A stretch of DNA of 7,117 nucleotides from Candidatus Adiutrix sp. (GTDB lineage: Bacteria; Desulfobacterota; Desulfarculia; Adiutricales; Adiutricaceae): positions 1-7,117 of the forward strand of contig JAITVE010000144.1 in assembly GCA_031285975.1 (NCBI GenBank), given 5' to 3'. The position numbers were made by a program, and so were the translations under genes. The notes under the pieces were generated by a model. The model did no database searches, was not told where the DNA came from, and saw only the letters and a program-made list of their open reading frames with translations. Position 1 is the first letter of the stretch. Each line of letters opens with the position of its first letter. This document shows, piece by piece, positions 1-7,096 of this stretch.

Positions 1-36
1 CCTCTTCAATATAGTGAGGGGCTGAATCATTACCCC

Positions 37-119
37 CGTCACCCCGGCGAAGGCCGGGGCCCATGCCTTTTCGGCGGCCCACACGCCAGGCATGGATACC
101 GGCCTTCGCCGGTATGACG
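37..119. repeat. REP-like inverted pair of palindromes (two 32-bp arms)
   Basis: The left arm (37-68) and the reverse complement of the right arm (88-119) match at 27 of 32 positions and are separated by 19 bases. Each arm carries its own hairpin around the shared core CCGGCGAAGGCCGG. In the left arm the core is flanked by CC and GG; in the right arm, on the same strand sense, by TA and TA, so the differing bases still pair. The right arm translates as the well-known spurious peptide IPAFAGMT, a hallmark of this dispersed proteobacterial repeat class. It sits 29 bases upstream of mnmA, so it may be read through as part of the leader or may be a 3' element of a gene to the left. The repeat is clear; any function is not. 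Confidence 0.8.
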
Positions 120-147
120 GCTTGGCTGGGCAACAGAAAAAACGCAC

Positions 148-1299
148 ATGACAGAGCGAAGCGGAATGGGGAAAAAAGTTTTGGTGGGCCTCTCCGGCGG
201 GGTGGACTCGGCTGTGGCGGCCCTGACCCTCCTGGAGAGCGGCTACGAGGTCGTGGCGGCGCGGATGAAGGTCTACAGCGGGCCGGGGCAGCCGGGCCTT
301 CTCTCCGGCTGTTACGGACGCGACGACGCGGAGGATTTGGCCTCGGCTGCGGCCATGGCCCGGCGGCTGGGCCTGCCCTTCCGCGAAATCGACTGTTCGG
401 CGGCTTACCGCGAGTTGGTGATGGACTATTTCAGGGCCGAATACCTGGCCGGGCGCACCCCCAACCCCTGCGTGCGCTGCAACCAGACGGTGAAATTCGG
501 AGCATTCTTGGAAGCGGTCAGGGCGCAATGCGGCCCGAACTCGGCCGAACCCTGTGGGCATCACCGCAGTTGCGACGGCGAAAGGCCCCTCTGGGGCTTC
601 GACTTTTTCGCCACCGGCCACTATGCCCGCATCGAGGCCGACCCCATCAGCGGGGAGCCCACGCTCAAGCGGGGGCGCGACCCGAAAAAAGACCAGTCCT
701 ACTTTCTCTACCGCCTGAGCCGGGAGCAGTTGGCCCGCACCCTTTTCCCCCTGGGGGCGATGACCAAGGAAGAAGTGCGCCGGCGGGCCGCCGAGCACGG
801 CCTGGCCGTGCACGACCGCCCCGACAGCCAGGACTTTTACGGCGGCGACTACGCCGACCTTTTGGGCGAGCCCGACCGCCCGGGGAATATCCTGGATTCC
901 GCAGGCCGCGTGCTGGGCCGCCACCGGGGCTTCTGGCGCTACACCCCCGGCCAGCGCCGGGGCCTGGGGGTCACCGGGCCCGCGCCGCTCTACGTCCTGT
1001 CCATTAACGCGAAACGGAACGAAGTGGTGGTGGGCCCGGCGGAGGAAAACGCCTTCCCCGGCTGCCTTCTGGCCGACACCAATTTTTTGCAGCCGGAACC
1101 GGAGCCCGGAACCCGCCTGATGGCCCGGATGCGCTCCTCCCAGCCCCTCAAAGAAGTGATCGTGGGTTCGCGGGACGCGGAAGGGCGGCTGGCTGTCGAG
1201 TTCGTCCAGCCCATGAGCGGCCTGGCCCCCGGCCAATCCCTGGTGCTGTACCGGGACGACGCGGTGGTGGGCGGCGGCGTCATTGGGATCAGTGCATAA
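148..1299 (+). CDS. mnmA: tRNA-specific 2-thiouridylase MnmA
   Basis: MnmA adenylates U34 of the Lys, Glu and Gln tRNAs and replaces its O2 with sulfur delivered from a cysteine desulfurase; it acts in the cytoplasm. The 383-residue product has the PP-loop SGGVDS (16-21), the tRNA/active-site segment NPCVRCN (106-112), ATGHYARI (155-162), KDQSYFL (181-187) and YTPGQRRGLGV in the central domain, and ends in the usual beta-barrel with VVGGGVI. Length is slightly above the family's usual 360-370. C111 aligns with E. coli C102, and C108 replaces D99, giving a CxxC also known from other bacteria. The position of E. coli C199 is Y231 (DSQDFYGG rather than DSxGICFIG), so the second canonical cysteine is missing. 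Residues 126-150 form an insert with C128, C136, H138, H139 and C142. Start: ATG at 148 gives an N-terminus like that of E. coli; ATG at 166 is an alternative, and neither has a good Shine-Dalgarno sequence. Confidence 0.93.
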   Translation: MTERSGMGKKVLVGLSGGVDSAVAALTLLESGYEVVAARMKVYSGPGQPGLLSGCYGRDDAEDLASAAAMARRLGLPFREIDCSAAYRELVMDYFRAEYLAGRTPNPCVRCNQTVKFGAFLEAVRAQCGPNSAEPCGHHRSCDGERPLWGFDFFATGHYARIEADPISGEPTLKRGRDPKKDQSYFLYRLSREQLARTLFPLGAMTKEEVRRRAAEHGLAVHDRPDSQDFYGGDYADLLGEPDRPGNILDSAGRVLGRHRGFWRYTPGQRRGLGVTGPAPLYVLSINAKRNEVVVGPAEENAFPGCLLADTNFLQPEPEPGTRLMARMRSSQPLKEVIVGSRDAEGRLAVEFVQPMSGLAPGQSLVLYRDDAVVGGGVIGISA

Positions 1300-1375
1300 A
1301 CAACTTGTACATTCCCCTGGCTGTGTTGTTCTCGCCTTGCCAGGAAAACGTACAAATTATTCCTGAACTGATCCC
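1285..1375 (+). promoter_or_regulatory. Three-tier nested inverted repeat between mnmA and cysK
   Basis: Three perfect stems are nested around one centre. GGGATCAGT (1285-1293) pairs with ACTGATCCC (1367-1375), TTGTAC (1305-1310) with GTACAA (1350-1355), and CCTGGC (1316-1321) with GCCAGG (1339-1344), leaving a 17-base apical loop. The outer left arm lies in the last codons of mnmA and the structure encloses its stop codon. No run of T follows, so it is not a standard intrinsic terminator. It could be a 3' stabilising hairpin of mnmA mRNA, a cysK leader element, a Rho-dependent boundary or the remains of a small mobile repeat. I do not recognise a known riboswitch or T-box. The pairing is seen directly; the function is unknown. 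Confidence 0.6.
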
Positions 1376-1378
1376 TGC

Positions 1379-1407
1379 TTGACTCCGGCCATTCAAGCTG
1401 ATACGCT
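1379..1407 (+). promoter_or_regulatory. Possible sigma-70-type promoter of the cysK operon
   Basis: TTGACT (1379-1384) matches the -35 consensus at five of six bases and is followed, after exactly 17 bases, by TACGCT (1402-1407), which matches the -10 consensus at only three of six. Transcription would start near 1414, leaving a leader of about 30 bases before cysK. The -10 lies within an imperfect dyad, AAGC-N6-GCTT (1395-1408), which could be an operator. The weak -10 keeps this tentative. Confidence 0.4.
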
Positions 1408-1444
1408 TACAAAATACACGTTTTAATACTCCGGGAGGTTAGAC

Positions 1445-2392
1445 ATGGCTCTCTACGCCGATAACCCGCAATCCATAGGCAATACCCCGCTGGTGCGGCT
1501 CAACCGCATCGTCAGCGCGCAAGCCACAGTGCTGGCCAAAATTGAGGGCCGCAACCCGGCCTATTCCGTGAAATGCCGCGTGGGGGCAGCCCTCATCCGG
1601 GACGCGGAAGAGCGCGGCGTTTTGAAGCCCGGCGCGAAAATTGTGGAGCCCACCAGCGGCAACACCGGCATTGCCCTGGCTATGGCCGCCGCCGCCAAAG
1701 GCTATGAACTCATCATCACCATGCCCGAAACCATGAGCCTGGAGCGCCGCCAGGTCATGGCCATGCTGGGGGCCAAGCTGGTCTTGACCCCCGGCGCGGA
1801 AGGCATGGCCGGGGCCATCAAGCGGGCTGAGGAAATAGTTGCCTCCGAACCCGGGGCCTTCATGCCCGGCCAGTTCACCAACCCCGCCAACCCGGCCGTC
1901 CACGCCGCCACCACCGGCCCCGAAATCTGGCAGGACACCAAAGGGAAAGTGGACGTATTCATTGCGGCGGTCGGCACCGGCGGCACCATCAGCGGCACCG
2001 GCAGTTTCCTGAAAAGTCAAAAAGCCGGCCTCAAAGTGGTGGCCGTGGAACCGGCGGGCAGCCCGGTCATCAGCCAGCATTTGGCCGGTCAGCCGCTGAA
2101 GCCGGGGCCGCACAAAATCCAGGGCATCGGGGCGGGCTTTATCCCGGCCACGCTTAACCTGAGCGTTATTGATACTGTTGAGACGGTCTCGGACGATGAC
2201 GCCATAACCTTCGCCCGCCGCCTGGCCGCCGAGGAAGGCATCCTGGCGGGCATCTCCTCCGGGGCCGCCGCCGCAGTGGCCGCCCGGCTGTCGGCCCGGC
2301 CCGAGTTCGCGGGGCAAACCCTGGCGGTGATTTTGCCGGACGCGGGCGAGAGGTATCTGTCATCGGTTTTGTATGAAAACATCGGCGTGTGA
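1445..2392 (+). CDS. cysK: Cysteine synthase A (O-acetylserine sulfhydrylase)
   Basis: This PLP enzyme makes cysteine from O-acetylserine and sulfide in the cytoplasm, the last step of cysteine synthesis. The 315-residue product follows E. coli CysK (323 residues) almost throughout. The PLP lysine is K43 in [11 protein letters not shown], the substrate loop is PTSGNTG (69-75), the phosphate cradle is GTGGT (177-181), and the serine that contacts the PLP ring nitrogen is in GISSGAA (S271). The segments [27 protein letters not shown] and [11 protein letters not shown] are also typical of CysK rather than of CysM or cystathionine beta-synthase. The start is well fixed: GGGAGG at 1433-1438 lies six bases before the ATG. 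The 3' end overlaps the next gene by 20 bases, so co-expression with the two-component system is likely. All residues needed for activity are present. Confidence 0.96.
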   Translation: MALYADNPQSIGNTPLVRLNRIVSAQATVLAKIEGRNPAYSVKCRVGAALIRDAEERGVLKPGAKIVEPTSGNTGIALAMAAAAKGYELIITMPETMSLERRQVMAMLGAKLVLTPGAEGMAGAIKRAEEIVASEPGAFMPGQFTNPANPAVHAATTGPEIWQDTKGKVDVFIAAVGTGGTISGTGSFLKSQKAGLKVVAVEPAGSPVISQHLAGQPLKPGPHKIQGIGAGFIPATLNLSVIDTVETVSDDDAITFARRLAAEEGILAGISSGAAAAVAARLSARPEFAGQTLAVILPDAGERYLSSVLYENIGV

Positions 2393-3929
2393 AACGCCCC
2401 CCCGGATAGACGGGGACACGGCGGCGGTTCAGGCCGTTGCGCCGGGGCGCTTCACCAGTTTGCGGCTGGAACTGATGCTCCTGTCCGTGGTGCTGGTGCT
2501 GGGCATGAGCGGGGCTATGGGCCTCACCGTGGCCTGGATTTATGGCCGCTACCTGGCCGAAAGCCAGTTGGAAACCGCCCTGGCCCGGGCCGGGGGCGCA
2601 GCCCTGGCCCTGGCCGGGCATGACGACTGGCGGGCCCTGCCCCCCGCCCTTTTGGAACGCCCGGCCAGCGCTCCGGGCCGCAATAACACCCGCGAAAGTT
2701 TGCAACTCACTTTGGTGGTGGACGCTCGGGGCCGCACCGTCCGCCGGGGCCCCGGCGAGCTGACCGACCGCGACCGCACCGTCATCCGGGCCGCCCTGGC
2801 CGGGGGGCGTGAGGAATACGCCTTTGACGGCCAGCGCGTCTCCGCCGCCGCGCCCATTGTGCGCGGCAACACCATTGTGGGCGCGGTCTGTTACAGCGGC
2901 CTGGCCGACGGGTTGTGGAGCGCCGACGCCAGGGCCCGCACCTGGATTTTGGTGGCCCTGGGGCTGAACATGGCGCTGATGGGCCTCTTTTCCGTCTTCC
3001 TCTTGAACCGCCGCCTGGTGACCCCCCTGAACCGCCTGGCCCTCGACCTGGCCGCTCTGGGCAAAAACACCTTCAAATTGCAGCCCCGCTCCAGTTCGTC
3101 GCGGGAAATAGACCTCCTTTTCCAGGCCTTTGACCGCACCGCCGAAGAGCTTATGGCCGGGCGGCGACGCCTGGAAGAGCAGCTTAAAACCATCAGCGAA
3201 ACCAGGGCCCACCTGGTGGCCTCGGAAAAAACCGCCGCCGTGGGGCGGCTGGCCTCCGGCCTGGCCCACGAGTTGGGCAACCCCATCGGCGCGCTGACCG
3301 GCTTTGTCCACCTCTTGCGCCAGAACGATTTGAGCGAAGACGACAAGGAGCTCATCCTGCGCCAGTCGGCCCAGGAATTGGAGCGCATGGACGGCAGCAT
3401 CAAGGAAATGCTGCGCTTCTCCCGCCCCAGCCGCCGGGAGCCGGAGCCCGTGGAAGCCGCCGAAGTCGTGGCCGCCGCCCTCAGCCTGGCCCGCCCCCAA
3501 AAGTGGGCCGAAGGCCTGGAACTGGCGCTGGACAACGCTTTGGATAACCCCCTGGTCATGGCCGAGCGCAACAGCCTTTTGCAGGTGCTCTTGAACCTTC
3601 TGGCCAACGCCGGGCAGGCTTTGGCCGGGCGGGCCGGGGCCGGTATCCGCGTGGTCATCGAGGCCGCCGAGACCGAGGGCCGCATGCGCATCGCGGTGCG
3701 GGACAACGGGCCGGGCGTTGACCCGGCGGACGCGCCCCACCTTTTCGAGCCCTATTTCACCCGCAAGCCCGTGGGCCAGGGCACGGGCCTGGGGCTGGCC
3801 ATTTCCCAGACCATCATCAATGGCTTGGGCGGTTCCCTGGACTATGCCCCCAACCCCGGCGGCGGCGCGGTCTTCACCATCGACCTCCCCGCCGCCGAAC
3901 ATCCGAAAGCTAAACCCTATGATAAGTAA
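2373..3929 (+). CDS. Membrane sensor histidine kinase (NtrB/ZraS type)
   Basis: This is the sensor of a two-component system; it autophosphorylates on histidine and passes the phosphate to the regulator encoded next. In order, the 518 residues show a cytoplasmic N-terminus of about 30, a membrane segment (about 33-56), a periplasmic domain of about 130 residues that looks cache/PAS-like, a second membrane segment (about 191-212), a HAMP linker with a coiled-coil stretch (about 212-285), a HisKA domain with the phosphorylated H299 in [13 protein letters not shown], and a HATPase domain with the N-box asparagine N412 in LLANA, the G1 box DNGPGV (444-449), the F box FEPYFT (from 458) and the G2 box GTGLGL (470-475). 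There is no cytoplasmic PAS domain, so sensing is probably through the periplasmic domain. Start: the ATG at 2373 lies inside the end of cysK without its own Shine-Dalgarno sequence, which suggests coupling to cysK translation. The signal cannot be predicted. Confidence 0.93.
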   Translation: MKTSACETPPRIDGDTAAVQAVAPGRFTSLRLELMLLSVVLVLGMSGAMGLTVAWIYGRYLAESQLETALARAGGAALALAGHDDWRALPPALLERPASAPGRNNTRESLQLTLVVDARGRTVRRGPGELTDRDRTVIRAALAGGREEYAFDGQRVSAAAPIVRGNTIVGAVCYSGLADGLWSADARARTWILVALGLNMALMGLFSVFLLNRRLVTPLNRLALDLAALGKNTFKLQPRSSSSREIDLLFQAFDRTAEELMAGRRRLEEQLKTISETRAHLVASEKTAAVGRLASGLAHELGNPIGALTGFVHLLRQNDLSEDDKELILRQSAQELERMDGSIKEMLRFSRPSRREPEPVEAAEVVAAALSLARPQKWAEGLELALDNALDNPLVMAERNSLLQVLLNLLANAGQALAGRAGAGIRVVIEAAETEGRMRIAVRDNGPGVDPADAPHLFEPYFTRKPVGQGTGLGLAISQTIINGLGGSLDYAPNPGGGAVFTIDLPAAEHPKAKPYDK

Positions 3930-5304
3930 CGGCTTTACGCGCATATTGCTGGTCGACGACGAAGCCGGGATGCGGCTGATGCTGGCCACCTGCCTGAAAC
4001 GGGAGGGCTACCTGGTCACAGCCGCCGCCGACGGCCGGGAGGCGGAAAAGCTGCTGCAAAACGAAGTGTTCGACGCGCTGATTACCGACCTGAACATGCC
4101 CGGCCTCTCGGGCCTGGAGCTTCTGGGCCTGGCCCGGCAAAACGCGCCGGAAATGCCGGTCATCGTCATGTCGGCTTACGGCTCTTCGGACTCGGCCCTG
4201 GAGGCCATGCGCTCCGGGGCCTTCGACTATGTCTTCAAGCCCTTTCAGCCCGACGAAATGCTTTTCAGCCTGAAAAAAGCGAACGCGCACGTGCGGCTGA
4301 CCCGCGAAAATCAGGCCCTGAAACGCGCCGCCGGGCAGGCCGGAGACGGGCTGGTTTTCAAAAGCCGGCAGATGTCCGACCTGGTGGGGCTCATCCCGCA
4401 GATCGCCGGAACCGACAGCCCCGCGCTCATCACCGGGGAATCCGGCACCGGCAAGGAGTTGGTGGCCCGCGCCATCCACCGGGCCTCGGGGCGGGCCGCC
4501 GGGCCCTTCGTGGCCGTGAACTGCGGCGCGGTGGCCGAGTCGCTTTTGGAAAGCGAATTGTTCGGGCACCTCAAGGGGGCCTTCACCGGGGCCGAGCGCA
4601 ACCGCGAGGGCCTCTTCCGGGCCGCCAACCACGGCACCCTGTTTTTGGACGAAATCGGCGAACTGCCCCTCACCTTCCAGGTCAAGCTCTTGCGGGCCAT
4701 CCAGTTTTCCGAGGTCACGCCGGTGGGCGGCGAAACCCCGGTGAAATTCAACATCCGCCTGGTGGCCGCCACCTCCCGCGACCTGGAGGCCATGGCGCGG
4801 GAGCGCCTGTTCCGGGAAGACCTCTTCTACCGCATCAACGTCCTGCCCCTCCACCTCCCGCCCCTCAGGGAACGCCGGGAGGACATTCCCCTGCTGGCCG
4901 ATTATTTCGCGGGCCGCCTGGCCGCCCGCCTGGGCCGCCCGCGCCCGCAATTGAGCGACGATTTCCTGGAAAGCATCGCCAATTACCCCTGGCCGGGCAA
5001 CATCCGGGAGCTGGAAAACATCATGGATCGCCTGATGATTATGACCAGCGGGCGCGAGGCCATCACCGCCGCCGACCTGCCGCCAAAATTCAGCGCCGTT
5101 GCCCTGCCCCGGCGCGAACCAACCGCTGGCGACCTGGATTTGAAAGCGGCCATGAAGCAACTGGAAGCCGACTACATCCGCGCCGCCCTGGCCGCGGCCC
5201 GGGGCAACCGCTCCGAAGCGGCCCGGCGGCTGGGCCTGAGCTACCCCAGCCTCCTCAGCAAAATCAAGCTGTATGGGGTTGATGTTGATGAAGACCAAAG
5301 GTGA
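3919..5304 (+). CDS. Sigma-54-dependent response regulator (NtrC/ZraR/AtoC type)
   Basis: This cytoplasmic regulator is the likely partner of the kinase before it and, when phosphorylated, drives open-complex formation by sigma-54 RNA polymerase. The 461 residues comprise a receiver domain with acidic D13/D14, phospho-acceptor D57 (ITDLNMPG), S85 and K107 (FKPF); an AAA+ domain with Walker A GESGTGKE (173-180), an intact sigma-54 contact loop GAFTGA (220-225), Walker B FLDEIGE (D244, E245) and [11 protein letters not shown] with R299 and R305; and a Fis-type helix-turn-helix (about 429-454, [20 protein letters not shown]). Start: the reading frame is open from 3718, but the ATG at 3919 gives a normal receiver N-terminus ([14 protein letters not shown]) and overlaps the kinase gene by 11 bases, as expected for a coupled pair. 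A longer product from 3718 would carry 67 residues of meaningless overlap. Targets are unknown; I see no good -24/-12 promoter in the window. Confidence 0.94.
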   Translation: MISNGFTRILLVDDEAGMRLMLATCLKREGYLVTAAADGREAEKLLQNEVFDALITDLNMPGLSGLELLGLARQNAPEMPVIVMSAYGSSDSALEAMRSGAFDYVFKPFQPDEMLFSLKKANAHVRLTRENQALKRAAGQAGDGLVFKSRQMSDLVGLIPQIAGTDSPALITGESGTGKELVARAIHRASGRAAGPFVAVNCGAVAESLLESELFGHLKGAFTGAERNREGLFRAANHGTLFLDEIGELPLTFQVKLLRAIQFSEVTPVGGETPVKFNIRLVAATSRDLEAMARERLFREDLFYRINVLPLHLPPLRERREDIPLLADYFAGRLAARLGRPRPQLSDDFLESIANYPWPGNIRELENIMDRLMIMTSGREAITAADLPPKFSAVALPRREPTAGDLDLKAAMKQLEADYIRAALAAARGNRSEAARRLGLSYPSLLSKIKLYGVDVDEDQR

Positions 5305-6067
5305 GGGCGCAACAAAATCAGCGCCAAACCGACAGCCGCAACGCCGTAAAGCCTCGCCGGGCCTCAAGGAAACCGACCTCTACCCGCCCCTCAAAGCCTG
5401 GCTGGAAGCGGGAGGCTACACGGTTCACGCCGAGGTGGGGGGCTGCGACGTGGCCGCCCAAAAAGGCGGTGAACTGATTTTGATTGAAATGAAGCGGGCC
5501 GTCAATCTGGATTTGCTCCTCCAGGTCACCCGGCGGCAGGAGGCCGAGGCCGCCGTCTACGCCGCCGTGCCCGCGCCGAAGCTCAGGAGCAAACGCTGGC
5601 AGCAACTGACCCGCCTGCTGAAACGGCTGGAAGCGGGGCTGCTCCTTGTGCACATGGACTCCGCCCTGCCCCGCGTGGAGGTCGTCTTCCACCCGCTCCC
5701 GTATACGCAGCCGAAGCCGAAGGCGGCGGCGCGCGCGCTCCTCAGGGAAATGAACGGCCGCTCCCTCAGCCTCAACACCGGCGGCGGCAACAGGCAGAAG
5801 CTCATGACAGCCTACCGGGAAAGCGCGCTCGCCGTCGCGGCCGCGCTGGAACGCACCGGGCCGACCGCTCCGAAAACGCTCCGCCTGAACGGGGCTCCGA
5901 AAACAACGCAGAGCATCCTCACCGGGAATCACTACGGCTGGTTCGAGCGTCTGGGAAAAGCGCTCTACGCGCTCACCCCCGCCGGAACCGCCGCGCTCGC
6001 GGAACCCGCCTACGCACCGCTCGTCGCCGCTCTGCGGCAAAAACGGGATGAAGGGAAAAACCCGTGA
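5273..6067 (+). CDS. DUF2161-like protein with a PD-(D/E)XK nuclease fold
   Basis: Function is unknown. The 264-residue product resembles the DUF2161 family, which is described as putative PD-(D/E)XK phosphodiesterases; I recognise this from memory of the family. The visible core is ETDLYPPLKAWLEAGGY (from E33), E54, D59 in GGCDVAAQ and ELILIEMK, giving a D59...E72-x-K74 active-site pattern after a basic, probably disordered N-terminus. The C-terminal half (about 195-250) with GNHYGWFERLGKALYALTPAG looks like a winged-helix module, so the protein may bind DNA. No signal peptide or membrane segment is seen. Start: ATG codons at 5273, 5282 and 5288 are all possible; the overlap with the regulator gene is 32 to 17 bases, and a weak GGGG (5275-5278) would favour 5288. 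It is the last gene before the terminator and is probably expressed with the two-component system, though a shared role is only a guess. Confidence 0.75.
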   Translation: MGLMLMKTKGEGATKSAPNRQPQRRKASPGLKETDLYPPLKAWLEAGGYTVHAEVGGCDVAAQKGGELILIEMKRAVNLDLLLQVTRRQEAEAAVYAAVPAPKLRSKRWQQLTRLLKRLEAGLLLVHMDSALPRVEVVFHPLPYTQPKPKAAARALLREMNGRSLSLNTGGGNRQKLMTAYRESALAVAAALERTGPTAPKTLRLNGAPKTTQSILTGNHYGWFERLGKALYALTPAGTAALAEPAYAPLVAALRQKRDEGKNP

Positions 6068-6073
6068 AAATAC

Positions 6074-6111
6074 AAAAAACGCGGAGCGATTTCTCGCTCC
6101 GCGCTTTTTTT
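6074..6111. terminator. Bidirectional intrinsic terminator
   Basis: A perfect 10-bp stem, CGCGGAGCGA (6080-6089) with TCGCTCCGCG (6094-6103), encloses a four-base loop. It is followed by C and seven T on the plus strand (6105-6111) and preceded by six A (6074-6079), which act as the U-tract on the minus strand. It lies six bases after the stop of the DUF2161-like gene and 22 bases beyond the stop of the convergent binding-protein gene, so it serves both. Confidence 0.92.
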
Positions 6112-6133
6112 GGCATGGATGGAAAGCCGCTGA

Positions 6134-7096
6134 TTACTCCTGGGCGGCGAGGTACTGTTCCTCGAAGGCGGTGATGTAGGCCTTCGTGTCCGCGAGGCTG
6201 CGGTAGTCGCGGAGGAGGGAGTTCTTTTCGATGTACTCGGCCCAGGCCTTGGTTTCCGTGACCTTCTGCATGAGGTCGCCCCAGTACTTCGCGGCGGCGG
6301 GGCTCATCGAGCCGGGAGCGACGACGGAACGCCAGATCGGACGCTCGACGTTCTTGTACTTGCTGTCCACTTCGTTCAGGGTCGGCGCGTCGGCGAGGAC
6401 GGGGACGTCCGAGAAGCGCTTGTCGGAGAGGGCGAGGACGGGGATGAGCGACTTCGCTTCGGCGTACTCGATGGCGCTGCCCGGCTTCACGATGACGACG
6501 TCGACGTGGTTGCCGAGGATGGCGGTGATGGCGTCGCCGGTGGAGTCGTAGGCGATGTACTTCTTCTGGGACATGTCGTAGCCGATTTCCTCAAGCAGGG
6601 CTTCGACGGTGGTGGTGTCGCTGCCCTTGGAGCCGGACATGACGACGGGGGTGCCGGCGGCGAGGGCGTCGAGGATTTCCTTGAAGCTCTTGTACTTGCC
6701 TTCCGGGGTGATCATGAGGAGCTGCTTGTCCACCGCCATGGTGGCGATGGGGGTGAAGTTCTCGATGCGGTTGGAGGTGTTGTCGAGCATGTCGCCGCAG
6801 TCGCCGCTGTTCATGGACAGGAGGGTGTGGTTCGCGAGGCGGCCGCCGGCGGTCGCGACGGTGAGGCGGCTGACTTCGCCGTTGCCGTCGGTGAGGTTGT
6901 TGACGATGAAGTTGATGTCGGCGAGCTTCTCGGACACGATGATGTTGGTGATGGTGCGGGCGAAGGCGTCGCTGCCGCCGCCGGGGCTGGAGGAGACGAC
7001 GAAGGTGACGTTCTGCGCGGGAGTGAATTCAGCCGCGCCTGCCGCGAAGGTGGCGAGGAGCGCGAAGCACAATGCGATGCTCAGGATTTTTTTCAT
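6134..7096 (-). CDS. TctC/Bug-family periplasmic solute-binding protein
   Basis: The product is the extracytoplasmic binding component of a tripartite tricarboxylate transporter (TTT), which captures carboxylates and hands them to TctA/TctB-type membrane subunits. The 320 residues start with a Sec signal peptide (KK, hydrophobic 4-19, probable cleavage after A21 in AGA-AEF). The Cys at 10 is not in a proper lipobox. The first ligand loop is SSSPGGGSDAFAR (35-47, with D43), the counterpart of the family's PAAGGGTD. The second family motif is D236-APTLNE (usually DVPTLxE). Length is normal. Start: AGGAG lies seven bases before the ATG. Lys, Asn and Tyr codons are strongly biased to AAG, AAC and TAC, unlike the plus-strand genes, which suggests high expression. 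No membrane-subunit gene is in the window; one may lie beyond either end of its transcript start or elsewhere (many Bug proteins are orphans). The ligand is not predictable. Confidence 0.9.
   Translation of the reverse strand: MKKILSIALCFALLATFAAGAAEFTPAQNVTFVVSSSPGGGSDAFARTITNIIVSEKLADINFIVNNLTDGNGEVSRLTVATAGGRLANHTLLSMNSGDCGDMLDNTSNRIENFTPIATMAVDKQLLMITPEGKYKSFKEILDALAAGTPVVMSGSKGSDTTTVEALLEEIGYDMSQKKYIAYDSTGDAITAILGNHVDVVIVKPGSAIEYAEAKSLIPVLALSDKRFSDVPVLADAPTLNEVDSKYKNVERPIWRSVVAPGSMSPAAAKYWGDLMQKVTETKAWAEYIEKNSLLRDYRSLADTKAYITAFEEQYLAAQE

Noticed and set aside
63..1007. A 314-residue plus-strand reading frame beginning MPFRRPTRQAWIPAFAGMT
   Set aside because: It starts in the REP-like repeat (the typical spurious IPAFAGMT peptide) and then runs out of frame through mnmA, giving a low-complexity Arg/Gly/Pro-rich product.
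1318..1332. A sigma-54 promoter (TGGC...) in the mnmA-cysK gap
   Set aside because: The -24-like TGGC has TTCT instead of TTGC at the required -12 distance.
1316..1344. The inner hairpin between mnmA and cysK as an intrinsic terminator
   Set aside because: The stem is only six base pairs with a 17-base loop, and it is followed by AAAACG rather than a U-tract.
1300..1444. T-box, SAM or other known sulfur riboswitch upstream of cysK
   Set aside because: I could not find the conserved T-box sequence, a SAM-riboswitch core or a terminator/antiterminator pair; only the nested inverted repeat and a possible promoter are visible.
1439..2317. A 292-residue minus-strand reading frame opposite cysK
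   Set aside because: It is Gly/His-rich and antisense to an unambiguous cysK with a strong ribosome binding site.
3718..3918. An N-terminal extension of the response regulator by 67 residues
   Set aside because: It overlaps the ATP-binding domain of the kinase in another frame and encodes Pro/Ser/Arg-rich sequence; the receiver domain begins normally at the ATG at 3919.
2166..3989. A 607-residue minus-strand reading frame opposite cysK and the kinase gene
   Set aside because: It lies antisense to two genes with full motif sets, has a biased Gly/Gln/His/Ala composition and no domain I recognise. Long antisense frames are expected at this GC content.
3910..5367. A 485-residue minus-strand reading frame opposite the response regulator
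   Set aside because: It is the antisense shadow of an intact NtrC-type gene, with low-complexity composition and no plausible start signal.
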